Assembly (NCBI GenBank): GCA_027033555.1
Contig: JALVLE010000253.1
Location: 1-10,006 of the forward strand
Direction of reading: 5' to 3'
Length of the DNA stretch: 10,006 bases
Origin: Caldifarciminota bacterium
GTDB lineage: Bacteria > Hydrothermota > Hydrothermia > UBA1063 > CAJXJZ01
Below are positions 1-7,248 of this stretch, piece after piece. Numbering within the stretch: the first letter of the stretch is position 1; every line of letters starts with the position of its first letter. The position numbers and the translations under genes are program-made. Under the pieces are notes generated by a model. The model saw only the letters and a program-made list of their open reading frames with translations. It made no database searches and had not been told where the DNA came from.

Positions 1-1084
1 TAGTGTTCAAAACTTCCCTGTAGGTCTCTCCTCTCCGCTTTTCCATTCCAATGTAATAATTTTTGGCCATATCAAGCTCATCCTTCATTATTTTTCCGCT
101 TAAAATCTCGTTTCTTATTTTTTCTATTTCCAAAGATACCTCTTCAACATTTTCCATTCCAGTTTCAGCAACCACCTCAAAAAATCCAGGAAAGTATTTG
201 TCTTTTATTATGAACCCCCTGTTGAGCTCTGAGGTGGCGTAATATACAAGCCCAAGCTCCTCCCTTAACCTGTTAAGCAATCTGGCATTAAAAGAGCCCT
301 CTCCAAGAATATATGACAAGAGTTTTAATGATAGGTAGTTTTTCTCATTTCTAATGGATACAGGTGTAAAATAAGAAAGATAAGCATTGGCAATGTTTTC
401 CTTAAAAAGCCTTATGTTTTTTGGCTCATATTCAGCCGGACTCCGAGGTATCTTCAAAAAGTTGCCTTCAAAGTGATTTATTATTTTCCTGGCAAAATCA
501 ATTATTTTCCTCGTATTATAGGAAGACACGACTATTATGTCCACATGAGATCTTAAAAATATCTCACTGTAAAACCTTTCAATATCCTTTAATGTAATGC
601 TTTTTATCCCATCTTTTTCTCCATAAACACTGTTAGCAAGCTCACTTCCCCTGTACAATATTCTGTGAACTGCCCTTGAAATTATATATTCAGGGTCTTC
701 CTCTGAAATCGCAATCCTGTTTATTCTTTTCTTCTTCGCTATCTCAAGATCCTTTAAAGTAAACTCAGGGAGACTTATATACTCTGCAAGCGTCTCAAAA
801 GATTTTTTAATTTTGACATTTAAAAAGGCAAAATGCACAAAACTCTTACTAAGTGCATTCTGGGCACTTACTTTCGCACCCAGCATCTCAAATTTCTCAT
901 TCAACCGGTTTCTTTCCTGCAAAATTTCATAAAATACGCCACTCAATCCCTTTTTGTCTCCATCCAGATAGGCACCATGGTGCAAAAGAATTGTTCCCCT
1001 TGTTACAGGATAATCCCACAAAGGTTTTGCCACAATTACTCTTCTATTTTCTCCAGCATCAATGTCTATTCTTCTTTTTATCAT
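1..1084 (-). CDS. M16-family peptidase homolog, non-catalytic partner subunit (3' end outside window)
   Basis: An open frame reads from an ATG at 1084 to the left edge without a stop: 361 residues, against roughly 410-420 for a complete M16B-type protein, so about 50 C-terminal residues are missing. Recognition rests on the two-domain M16 pattern, especially RLREELGLVYYATSEL late in the protein, which matches the 'LREkrGLaYsv' motif of the second domain. At the place where the active neighbour has HFLEH, this protein has GVFYEIL (around residues 49-55), so the zinc-binding HxxEH is absent and it is probably catalytically dead. Its ATG overlaps the stop of the upstream catalytic M16 gene (ATGA, 1081-1084), implying coupled translation and a heterodimer, as known for mitochondrial processing peptidase and several bacterial M16B pairs. 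No signal peptide is apparent, so a cytoplasmic location is likely. The family call is fairly firm; the partner role is inference. Confidence 0.85.
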   Translation of the reverse strand, partial: MIKRRIDIDAGENRRVIVAKPLWDYPVTRGTILLHHGAYLDGDKKGLSGVFYEILQERNRLNEKFEMLGAKVSAQNALSKSFVHFAFLNVKIKKSFETLAEYISLPEFTLKDLEIAKKKRINRIAISEEDPEYIISRAVHRILYRGSELANSVYGEKDGIKSITLKDIERFYSEIFLRSHVDIIVVSSYNTRKIIDFARKIINHFEGNFLKIPRSPAEYEPKNIRLFKENIANAYLSYFTPVSIRNEKNYLSLKLLSYILGEGSFNARLLNRLREELGLVYYATSELNRGFIIKDKYFPGFFEVVAETGMENVEEVSLEIEKIRNEILSGKIMKDELDMAKNYYIGMEKRRGETYREVLNT

Positions 1085-2328
1085 TTTTCCATCAATATCC
1101 CGGCGGTTGCCTTTTGAAAATCAAAATATTTTTCATATACATCCCGTAGCCTTTCAAACCTCACATTAAACAGTCTTAAAAAATATTCATTTATATCTTC
1201 CTCATTTGAGAGTAAAACAAACTCTCCGAGGGATTCTCCCAGTGTCCTCACACTCTCCCTTGAATAAACGGTGTCTGCGTAAAGCCTGAAAAGTGCTCTT
1301 TTAAAACGCTTTTTGGTAAATAAACCAGAAGGCCTCTCAAAGAGTCTTTTTAACCTTGCCAGAGCCTTCAGCGGGTCTATATTATCCTTCACGATTCCGG
1401 TGATGGTGTGTATATTACAAGCCTGGGTTTCGTACACTTCTGTAGCAATTGATGTGAAAACTCCTTCTTTTTTGACCAGCTTATTGTACAAATAGGAACT
1501 TTTTCCATCTCCAAGCATGGTGGATAATACATCAAGATATACGCTATCTTCGTGGCTCAGGGGTACTGTTTTAAAAATAAGCGTTACGACCCGGGTATCA
1601 AATTTCTCCCGTTTCATAACAAAAAATCTCTCTTCCTTTTGCTCCGGCTCAATATCACAGGACACAACCCTGTGATAACTCCCTTTTTTCACAAGCCCCG
1701 AGAAAATTTTAAGAGCATCATCAATCACCTTACTGGTAACATTTCCCGAAAGCACTATGAAAGAATTCTGAGGAGCATAGTACTCCTCATAGTAAGCCTT
1801 CACGTCACTCAATGTGAGATTCTGAAGGTCTTTTTCAACACCAATTACCGGGTACCTGTAAGGATGCAACAGAAAGGCTGTATAAAAAAGCCTTTCTGAA
1901 AATATACCAAATGGATTATCCACAACCGTGAGCTTTTTTTCATCCAGCACAACGTTAAGTTCTTTTTGAAAATCCTGGAACGTAAGATTCTCCATTCTAT
2001 CTTTCTCATATTCAAAAACCCTCCTTGCAATTGCCGCAGGAAATTGAGCATAAAACACTGTTGCATCCCACGAAGTGTAGGCATTTGAATCCCCACCATA
2101 ATATGAAAGCAGTTTAGTAAGATAGTTCCCCTCGTATTTCTCTGTCCCTTTGAACATGAGATGCTCAAGGAAATGGGAAATGCCCCTTTCTCCTTCCTTT
2201 TCATAGCCTGAGCCTGCTCTGTAATAAAGGTTCATGTATATAATATCCGGGAAAGGTCTTTTTATATAGTAAATCACGAACCCATTATTAAGAACTTCTT
2301 TTCTGTATTTTACGGGATGTATGTTCAT
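1081..2328 (-). CDS. M16-family zinc metallopeptidase, catalytic subunit
   Basis: This 415-residue protein has the usual length for a two-domain M16B peptidase (processing-peptidase/YmxG-like). The inverted zinc motif HxxEH is intact as HFLEH at residues 52-56, inside GISHFLEHLMFKGTEKY. A candidate third zinc ligand is Glu130 in VVLDEKK, about 74 residues downstream, as the family requires. The second domain carries GDGKSSYLYNKLVKKEGVF near residues 270-290, matching the family's 'GgGmsSRLf.eLRek.Gl' region. The family cleaves peptides and small proteins inside a closed clam-shell chamber. No signal peptide is visible. The ATG at 2328 overlaps the smpB stop by 4 bp and the gene's own stop overlaps the next M16 gene by 4 bp. 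There is no strong Shine-Dalgarno, so translation probably depends on coupling. The true substrate is unknown. Confidence 0.93.
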   Translation of the reverse strand: MNIHPVKYRKEVLNNGFVIYYIKRPFPDIIYMNLYYRAGSGYEKEGERGISHFLEHLMFKGTEKYEGNYLTKLLSYYGGDSNAYTSWDATVFYAQFPAAIARRVFEYEKDRMENLTFQDFQKELNVVLDEKKLTVVDNPFGIFSERLFYTAFLLHPYRYPVIGVEKDLQNLTLSDVKAYYEEYYAPQNSFIVLSGNVTSKVIDDALKIFSGLVKKGSYHRVVSCDIEPEQKEERFFVMKREKFDTRVVTLIFKTVPLSHEDSVYLDVLSTMLGDGKSSYLYNKLVKKEGVFTSIATEVYETQACNIHTITGIVKDNIDPLKALARLKRLFERPSGLFTKKRFKRALFRLYADTVYSRESVRTLGESLGEFVLLSNEEDINEYFLRLFNVRFERLRDVYEKYFDFQKATAGILMEK

Positions 2329-2777
2329 GCGAATCTTTTAAGGGCTCTCTCTATTTCCCTTTCAATAGCCTTCTTTTTCAACTCCTCTCTTTTTTCATAC
2401 TTTCTTTTACCCTTTACAAGGGCTATTTCCACTTTAACAAGATTGTTTTTAAGATAAATCTTCAGTGGTATTATGGTAAGCCCTCTTTCTTTAACTTTCC
2501 CTATTAATCTCTTAATTTCATATTTGTGAAGCAACAATTTTCTTTTCCTTTCAGGGTCTATTTTGAGGATGGTATTTTTATCATAGGGAGAGACATGCAA
2601 CCTTTTTATCCATGCCTCACCGTTTTTAATCTCAACGTAACTGTCCTTTAAGCTCACCCTTCCCTGCTTTATAGATTTGACCTCAGGACCTAAAAGCACA
2701 ATGCCTGCCTCAAAGGTTTCCAGTATTTCAAAATCATGCCTGGCCTTTCTGTTCTCTTGTATAACCCGGATACTCAT
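2325..2777 (-). CDS. smpB: SsrA-binding protein SmpB
   Basis: SmpB binds tmRNA and delivers it to stalled ribosomes, allowing trans-translation and tagging of the unfinished peptide for proteolysis. The 150 residues match the normal family length and nearly the whole sequence shows family signatures: NRKARHDFEILETFEAGIVL (9-28), the PEVKSIKQG turn (31-39), DSYVEIKNGEAWI (45-57), the RKLLLHKYEI segment (79-88), and LVKGKRKYEKREELKKK (120-136). The basic C-terminal tail, which normally folds in the decoding centre, is present and ends ERALKRFA. The ATG at 2777 overlaps the upstream barrel gene's stop (ATGA). A GGAGG at 2791-2795 lies 13 nt upstream, slightly farther than ideal. The tmRNA gene (ssrA) is not visible in this window. 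Its position between an envelope protein and an M16 peptidase pair is unusual, though co-transcription with peptidases would suit a quality-control role. Confidence 0.97.
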   Translation of the reverse strand: MSIRVIQENRKARHDFEILETFEAGIVLLGPEVKSIKQGRVSLKDSYVEIKNGEAWIKRLHVSPYDKNTILKIDPERKRKLLLHKYEIKRLIGKVKERGLTIIPLKIYLKNNLVKVEIALVKGKRKYEKREELKKKAIEREIERALKRFA

Positions 2778-3562
2778 TTTCTTATTTTTACCTCCAGACT
2801 ATGTGTAATCCCACCCTCACCATAAAAATCAGCAAAATAATACAATGTTATAATATGCGTTTTAAGAATAAGACCTAAAAAGAGTCCGTTTAATATATCT
2901 TTGCCTCCACCAAATCTCATATCTTTATATTTTGTTGTATATCCAGCAAAAGCTGTTAGCATAGAATGCAGTGGCACACCTGCTCCTGTCCAGAAACTGG
3001 TACCACTATAAGGAGTAAATTCAAAAGTAATATATGGACCCGAATTCTTAAGGTCCAAATACAATGTCCAGTCTAACTGAAAATTAATGAGCTCCACGGG
3101 ATTTAAAGAGGTCCCAAGATCTCTCAAAACCAGACAGGTTGCCAATCTCTTAAGGATACGCCTTGAATAAAAAAACGAAAGAGATATACCCGGGTTATAC
3201 CAGTTATCAGCAGTCTCCAGATAAAAGGAAGATTTTAAAAAAATTGTTCCTTTATGTGGACTGGTATAAACCTCTTTTTTAATTCCAAACCCAGCTGCAC
3301 TATAAGAAAAAGAACCCACCTTATATCCCTGCACATCCGTTTTCTCCATTTCACCTGAAGAAAGAAGAAACAGCTCTGTCTCAAGATCTTTCAAAGGCAT
3401 AGAAAAACGCGAAAAAGGGATACCAAATGCAGTATATCCACCGGTTATCTGAAATTTGTGGGATGATCTATAAAGATGATATGCCCTGTGTAATGTAAAA
3501 ATGTCAGCATTGAATGATGTAAAGAACATAGTATATGCAAAAACTATATTTACCAGAAACAT
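2774..3562 (-). CDS. Predicted outer-membrane beta-barrel protein, PorV/PorQ-like
   Basis: The 262-residue protein begins with a hydrophobic stretch (about residues 1-19, ending SFNA) that could be a short signal peptide, although it lacks the usual basic residues before the core. The rest is rich in aromatic, Gly and Ser residues in alternating patterns typical of beta strands. Segments such as LRDLGTSLNP (146-155), GAGVPLHSMLTAFAGYTT (193-210), RFGGGKDILNGLFLG (216-230) and YGEGGITHSLEVKI (247-260) resemble the strand and turn pattern of PorV/PorQ-type barrels, which end in a 'G...ThriSl' strand. It is smaller than typical PorV and does not end in the common terminal Phe. The ATG at 3562 starts one base after the upstream stop (TAA at 3564-3566), and the gene overlaps smpB by 4 bp. 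The family assignment is tentative; an outer-membrane barrel is the more secure call. Its cargo or function cannot be told from sequence. Confidence 0.7.
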   Translation of the reverse strand: MFLVNIVFAYTMFFTSFNADIFTLHRAYHLYRSSHKFQITGGYTAFGIPFSRFSMPLKDLETELFLLSSGEMEKTDVQGYKVGSFSYSAAGFGIKKEVYTSPHKGTIFLKSSFYLETADNWYNPGISLSFFYSRRILKRLATCLVLRDLGTSLNPVELINFQLDWTLYLDLKNSGPYITFEFTPYSGTSFWTGAGVPLHSMLTAFAGYTTKYKDMRFGGGKDILNGLFLGLILKTHIITLYYFADFYGEGGITHSLEVKIRK

Positions 3563-3563
3563 T

Positions 3564-4895
3564 TTAGCTTTGAATAAACCTGAATTTTTTAATCTTTACC
3601 GGAGGAATCCTGTACCTGAAAGGAATGCGAGAACTGTAAAGCTCTGCCTGCCCTATATCCTCCGAGCCCCTGCCCACAATCAGGTTCTCATCTGACAAAA
3701 TATCAAATAAGCTCACATTAAACCGCATATTTGTAAGAGATTTCACAAGCTTTCCATTTTCAATAAGAAAAGTGCCATCTCTGGTCATTCCTGTAAAGAC
3801 AAGTTTTTGCACATCAACAACATTTACATAATGGAATCGCGTAATCAATATCCCCTTTTCTGTTTCTTCAATTAACTCATTGAGGGTTTTCTCACCTTCT
3901 GTAATCACAAGATGCAGCAAATATACTCCCCCAAAGGGACCAAAAGCATGCCCCGTGGATTCTGTTCCTGCCCTTTTAGCACTCTTTCGGTCATAGGCTA
4001 TATTTTTAAAAACCCCTCTTTCCACTAACGTAAGCTTCTTCTTTTCAACACCTTCTCCATCGTATTTCAACGGGAAAAGTGTTTCATCCTCAGGGTCATC
4101 TATAATGGTAAGATTTTCGGAAAAAACCTTCTCTCCCAATTTGCCCTTTAAGGGTGAATATCCATCCACATGCGCTTCTCCAGAAAATGCAAAATGCGAC
4201 ATAAAGGAAATAAGGTTAGAAAATGCAAGAGGCTCCATTATAACCGTGTACTCTCCTGCTGGCAATCTTGAAGGCTCTCCAAAAGAAAGTTTTGTCTGTA
4301 TGATATGTGCAATATTTTCCATGTCTATATCATCAAGCTTTCTTATACTCCTTTGTACCCATACACTGTTATTATTTTCGGGCGATAGGGCAAGAATATT
4401 GAGCTGGGCATCATTGTAAGAGATAAAAAGTTCAAAACCTGTTGAGTGGAAAGCATTTATCCACGTTTTGTACGTAAAAAAAGCCCCATAGAATTTATAC
4501 TGTGGAAACCTTTCAAAAAGTTGTGATAGAATTGAAGCTCTTCTATCGGGCGTAAGCTCCTCTATCTCTCGGGATAAAGAAATTGTCTCAAGAGACATTT
4601 CTTTCTGTAAGTCCGGCAAATGTGGATCCTCAGGTGACACCTTTGCAATTTCTTCACTTTTTCTCAAAGTGAATATTAAAGCATCTTTATCAAAACTGCT
4701 GGTTGTGGCTGTACCTGTCTTCTTGCCGTATCTTGAACGCACAATTACGTGAGCCACATCACTATGCATATGCTGATGAAAAGTTGAATTGGCAAACCTT
4801 AAAAAACTCACCTCTGCATTTCCCGACACAACTTCAAGTCCATCACTTTTGCGAATACGATTTAATTCTCTACCTGGCTTTTTTACATCAATCAT
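3564..4895 (-). CDS. TldD/PmbA-family protein, TldE-like subunit
   Basis: TldD-TldE complexes are zinc-dependent proteases that degrade unfolded peptides, process microcin B17 and act on antitoxins. TldD supplies the catalytic zinc and TldE/PmbA is the non-catalytic partner. This 443-residue protein matches the TldE side: LPAGEYTVIMEPLAFSNLI (211-229), ERGVFKNIAYDRKSAKRAGT (292-311), then ITRFHYVNV (351-359) and LVFTGMTRDGTFLIENGKL (365-383), the most conserved stretch of the family. No HExxxH motif of the TldD subunit is present. I place the start at the ATG at 4895, not the in-frame GTG at 4904, because the GTG lies inside the only good Shine-Dalgarno (GAGGAG, 4904-4909), which is 8 nt from the ATG. 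The ATG also gives a 4-bp ATGA overlap with pyrC, as at other junctions. No tldD is in the window, so its partner must be encoded elsewhere or be absent. Confidence 0.92.
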   Translation of the reverse strand: MIDVKKPGRELNRIRKSDGLEVVSGNAEVSFLRFANSTFHQHMHSDVAHVIVRSRYGKKTGTATTSSFDKDALIFTLRKSEEIAKVSPEDPHLPDLQKEMSLETISLSREIEELTPDRRASILSQLFERFPQYKFYGAFFTYKTWINAFHSTGFELFISYNDAQLNILALSPENNNSVWVQRSIRKLDDIDMENIAHIIQTKLSFGEPSRLPAGEYTVIMEPLAFSNLISFMSHFAFSGEAHVDGYSPLKGKLGEKVFSENLTIIDDPEDETLFPLKYDGEGVEKKKLTLVERGVFKNIAYDRKSAKRAGTESTGHAFGPFGGVYLLHLVITEGEKTLNELIEETEKGILITRFHYVNVVDVQKLVFTGMTRDGTFLIENGKLVKSLTNMRFNVSLFDILSDENLIVGRGSEDIGQAELYSSRIPFRYRIPPVKIKKFRFIQS

Positions 4896-6181
4896 TTTTC
4901 CCACTCCTCAATGTTTATAACCCTTCCAGCTTTTATCACTTTTTTAAACTTACCCTTCAATTTTTTTCCCACAAATGGAGTATTTTTTGATCTGGATAAA
5001 ATAAAATCTTCAGTAAGAATGTATTCCTCTTCAGGATCAAAGATGGCAATATCAGCACGCTTACCAGGGAGGATAGCCCCTCTATCTCTAAGAGAAAAAA
5101 TCTCAGCTGGAGCCAACGTGGTTGCCCTTAAAATAACGTGTAAAGGAAGCTCACCTTTCAGTACAAGTTCAGTATAAAGAAGAGAAAAATAAAAATCAAG
5201 AGAGATCATACCCCAGGGTGCGGTATTAAAATCTGTTGTTTTTTCGTACCAGTTATGAGGGGCATGATCAGTGGCTATTACATTGATAACCCCCTCCATA
5301 AGTGCCTTTATAAGGGCCTTTCTATGTGCTTCTGTCCTTATCGGCGGATTAACTTTGTAAAGTGGGTCAAAAAGGTCAATATTCTCCTGCGCAAGGATAA
5401 GATGATTGGGAGTGACTTCTACTGTAACCCTTACCCCTTTTTCCCTGGCCTCTTTGATAATTTCTACAGAGCCCTTTGAAGAAACATGAGCAATGTGCAG
5501 CTTTCCTCCAGTAATCTCCGCAAGCTTTACATCTCTATAAACAGCAATTTCTTCTGCAGCCGCCGGATAGCCTTCCAATCCCTTTTCGTAGGAAAGTTGA
5601 GATTCATGAACTACACCTTGAGAAAGAGTTCTATCCTCTGCATGTGAAATTATAGTTGTATTAAAAGCCCTTGCATATTCAAGTGCCCGCCGCATCACAC
5701 CTGAATCCTGAACCCAGTTACCATCATCAGAGAACCCGATAGCTCCACCTTCCACCATATCCCCTATTTCTGCAAGCTCTTTTCCCATTCTACCTTTTGT
5801 TATGCTACCTACTGGATATATGTCTATAAGTCCAACCTCTTTTCCCCGCCTCTTTACGTATTCCACAAGCGCTCTTGAATCAATAGGGGGATTTGTGTTT
5901 GGCATTGCAAAAAGAGTGGTAACGCCACCATGTATGGCTGCTTTTGAAACACTCTCAATATCTTCTTTGTATTCAAACCCTGGTTCTCTTGTATGCACAT
6001 GTACATCAATGAGCCCAGGTAATACATACATTCCAGTAGCATCTATAACATCTGCATCCCTTACATTTAAATTTTCCCGGAGGTCCTTTATCACTCCATC
6101 CACAACAAGCACATCTACAATATTTTCCTCCCCTGACTCCACATTTACAACTCGTCCACCTTTAATTACCAATTTCTCCAT
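4892..6181 (-). CDS. pyrC: Dihydroorotase, type I
   Basis: Catalyses reversible cyclisation of N-carbamoyl-L-aspartate to dihydroorotate, the third step of de novo UMP synthesis, in the cytoplasm. The 429 residues form an amidohydrolase barrel of type I length. Visible metal and catalytic residues are His61 and His63 (DVHVHTREPG), Asp153 (FSDDG), His180 (ISHAED), His232 (HIAHVSS) and Asp305 (ATDHAPH); the substrate loop MPNTNPP is at 93-99. The layout with Asp153, rather than a carboxylated lysine, is that of type I enzymes such as that of Aquifex aeolicus. The ATG at 6181 is preferred over the GTG at 6196: it is preceded by GGGGAGAGG (6186-6194) and gives a family-like N-terminus MEKLVIKGGRVV. 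The gene overlaps the 3' end of pyrB by 20 bp and the TldE-like gene by 4 bp. Identification is very secure. Confidence 0.97.
   Translation of the reverse strand: MEKLVIKGGRVVNVESGEENIVDVLVVDGVIKDLRENLNVRDADVIDATGMYVLPGLIDVHVHTREPGFEYKEDIESVSKAAIHGGVTTLFAMPNTNPPIDSRALVEYVKRRGKEVGLIDIYPVGSITKGRMGKELAEIGDMVEGGAIGFSDDGNWVQDSGVMRRALEYARAFNTTIISHAEDRTLSQGVVHESQLSYEKGLEGYPAAAEEIAVYRDVKLAEITGGKLHIAHVSSKGSVEIIKEAREKGVRVTVEVTPNHLILAQENIDLFDPLYKVNPPIRTEAHRKALIKALMEGVINVIATDHAPHNWYEKTTDFNTAPWGMISLDFYFSLLYTELVLKGELPLHVILRATTLAPAEIFSLRDRGAILPGKRADIAIFDPEEEYILTEDFILSRSKNTPFVGKKLKGKFKKVIKAGRVINIEEWEK
4904..4909 (-). promoter_or_regulatory. Shine-Dalgarno GAGGAG that fixes the TldE-like start
   Basis: Read on the minus strand this is GAGGAG followed by TGGGAAAA and ATG (4895), an 8-nt spacing. 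The alternative GTG start at 4904 begins with the last base of this element and so would have no ribosome binding site of its own. Confidence 0.75.
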
Positions 6182-7112
6182 CCTGCCTCTCCCCACTTAT
6201 AAAATGGTACAGCACAGACATCCTTACAGCCACACCGTTGGTTACCTGCTGAAGTATCACATTATTCTTTTCTTTCATAATATCAAAATCCATTTCTACA
6301 CCCCAATTTACCGGCCCCGGATGCATAACAAGTGGCTCTTTCTCAAGCATCTCAAGATCCTCAGGGGTTATTGCGAAAAACTTTCTGTATTCTCTTATAG
6401 TAGGGAAAAAACTGCCTTTTAGCCTCTCATTCTGAATTCTCAACCCCATCACCACATCAACATCTCTGAGAGCCTCTTTTTTATCATAATAAATTTTTGC
6501 TCCCAGGCTTTCAAACTCCTGTGGCACCAATGTCGGAGGGCCAAACAATCTAACCTCAGCACCCATCTTTAAAAGCCCGTGAATATTTGAACGCGCTACT
6601 CGCGAATGTCTCACATCTCCTGCAATCAGAACCTTAATGCCTGCGAGCTTTCCGAGCCTTTCTTTAATAGTCATTATATCAAGAAGTGCCTGGGTGGGGT
6701 GTTCATTCATTCCGTCTCCGGCATTAATCACCGCAGCATCAGTATATTTAGACAAAAAATGGGGAAGCCCGGATGCCACATGCCTTATAACAAACGCATC
6801 TATACCCATAGCGTCAACATTCTTCAATGTATCCAGAACCGTCTCTCCCTTCAAGAGTGCACTTTGCGATCCTGAAATGTTTAAAGTATCCGCTGAAAGG
6901 CGTTTTGCAGCAAGCTCAAAAGAACTTCTGGTTCTTGTTGAGGGTTCAAAAAACATAAAGCACACAGTTTTTCCTCTTAAAGTGGGTATTTTTCTAATAG
7001 GTCTTTTTAAGACCTCCTTCATCGAGAATGCAGTCTCAATGAGAATTTCTATCTCCTTGTGTGTAAGGAATCTCAGACCAAGCAAGTCCTTGCGTTTTAA
7101 CCCTTCTTGCAT
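6162..7112 (-). CDS. pyrB: Aspartate carbamoyltransferase catalytic subunit
   Basis: Transfers the carbamoyl group of carbamoyl phosphate to L-aspartate, the committed step of pyrimidine synthesis. The 316 residues show the whole family signature: carbamoyl-phosphate loop FEPSTRTRSSFE (55-66), SQSALLKGET (82-91, contributing a Ser and Lys to the neighbouring active site of the trimer), GDGMNEHPTQALLDI (132-146), GDVRHSRVARSNI (165-177), HPGPVNWGVE (264-273) and NGVAVRMSVLYH (292-303). The start is the ATG at 7112. An upstream in-frame TTG at 7148 is rejected because it coincides with the -35 box, and transcription should begin only at about 7112-7113. The protein then starts MQEGLKRKDLLGL, which fits the family. 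No regulatory subunit gene pyrI follows; pyrC overlaps directly, as expected where ATCase works with a type I dihydroorotase. It is the first gene of the operon. Confidence 0.97.
   Translation of the reverse strand: MQEGLKRKDLLGLRFLTHKEIEILIETAFSMKEVLKRPIRKIPTLRGKTVCFMFFEPSTRTRSSFELAAKRLSADTLNISGSQSALLKGETVLDTLKNVDAMGIDAFVIRHVASGLPHFLSKYTDAAVINAGDGMNEHPTQALLDIMTIKERLGKLAGIKVLIAGDVRHSRVARSNIHGLLKMGAEVRLFGPPTLVPQEFESLGAKIYYDKKEALRDVDVVMGLRIQNERLKGSFFPTIREYRKFFAITPEDLEMLEKEPLVMHPGPVNWGVEMDFDIMKEKNNVILQQVTNGVAVRMSVLYHFISGERQDGEIGN
6186..6194 (-). promoter_or_regulatory. Shine-Dalgarno of pyrC
   Basis: On the minus strand GGGGAGAGG precedes CAGG and the ATG at 6181. It lies within the last codons of pyrB, so pyrC translation starts while ribosomes are still on pyrB. 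It also argues against the in-frame GTG at 6196, which would start just before it. Confidence 0.65.
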
Positions 7113-7119
7113 CCTTTGA

Positions 7120-7148
7120 ATTATATATGCTTCCCCATGTCTAATCAA
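7120..7148 (-). promoter_or_regulatory. Sigma-70-type promoter of the pyrB operon, predicted leaderless
   Basis: On the minus strand, TTGATT (7148-7143) and a perfect TATAAT (7125-7120) are separated by 17 bp. Only seven bases (TCAAAGG) separate the -10 box from the pyrB ATG at 7112, so the expected start of transcription is 7113 or 7112. There is no room for a 5' leader, hence none for a PyrR-type attenuator or a normal Shine-Dalgarno. Regulation, if any, would have to act at the promoter or through nucleotide-sensitive initiation. Confidence 0.75.
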
Positions 7149-7212
7149 TTATGCGCTTTTCTTACATACCTATACGTCTGTCCATATGACCTTCTCTCAA
7201 AACAAATAGGGT

Positions 7213-7240
7213 TTGACAGATTATGGAGCCCCCTTATCAT
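7213..7240 (+). promoter_or_regulatory. Sigma-70-type promoter of the ATPase remnant, predicted leaderless
   Basis: A consensus -35 box TTGACA (7213-7218) and a near-consensus -10 box TATCAT (7235-7240) are 16 bp apart. The ATG at 7249 lies eight bases after the -10 box and has no Shine-Dalgarno, so the transcript would start at or within about two bases of the start codon. An in-frame TTG at 7213 is the -35 box itself and is not a credible start. Confidence 0.65.
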
Positions 7241-7248
7241 TACATATT

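Larger units (their letters stand above)
7113..7248. other. Divergent intergenic region between pyrB and the ATPase remnant
   Basis: The 136 bp between the two divergent ATG codons contain the minus-strand pyrB promoter at the left end and the plus-strand ATPase promoter at the right end. The 64 bp between their outer edges (7149-7212) are AT-rich. I found no clear inverted repeat, operator or RNA structure there. Confidence 0.6.

Noticed and set aside
833..1149. Two overlapping plus-strand open frames of 94-98 codons
   Set aside because: Both are opposite the overlapping M16 genes and have His/Phe/Ser-rich translations without family character.
4896..4904. GTG start for the TldE-like gene at 4904
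   Set aside because: The GTG overlaps the Shine-Dalgarno GAGGAG. The ATG at 4895 has ideal spacing and gives the ATGA overlap seen at other junctions.
6182..6196. GTG start for pyrC at 6196
   Set aside because: The codons after it are the purine-rich ribosome binding site itself. The ATG at 6181 gives the family-typical N-terminus and places the metal ligands at the expected type I positions.
5802..6422. 206-codon plus-strand open frame antisense to pyrC and pyrB
   Set aside because: It lies opposite two confidently identified genes. Its translation is Ser/Thr/Pro-rich low-information sequence without any recognisable family, typical of an antisense shadow.
6637..7119. 160-codon plus-strand open frame antisense to pyrB
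   Set aside because: Entirely opposite conserved ATCase motifs, with no ribosome binding site or family resemblance.
7113..7148. N-terminal extension of PyrB from a TTG at 7148 (328 residues)
   Set aside because: The TTG is part of the -35 box and the region contains the whole promoter. ATCases normally begin close to the KRKDLLGL stretch, which fits the ATG at 7112.
7149..7212. Operator, riboswitch or attenuator between the divergent promoters
   Set aside because: The only palindromic piece is a CATATG hexamer. No longer inverted repeat was found, and both predicted transcripts start beyond this stretch.
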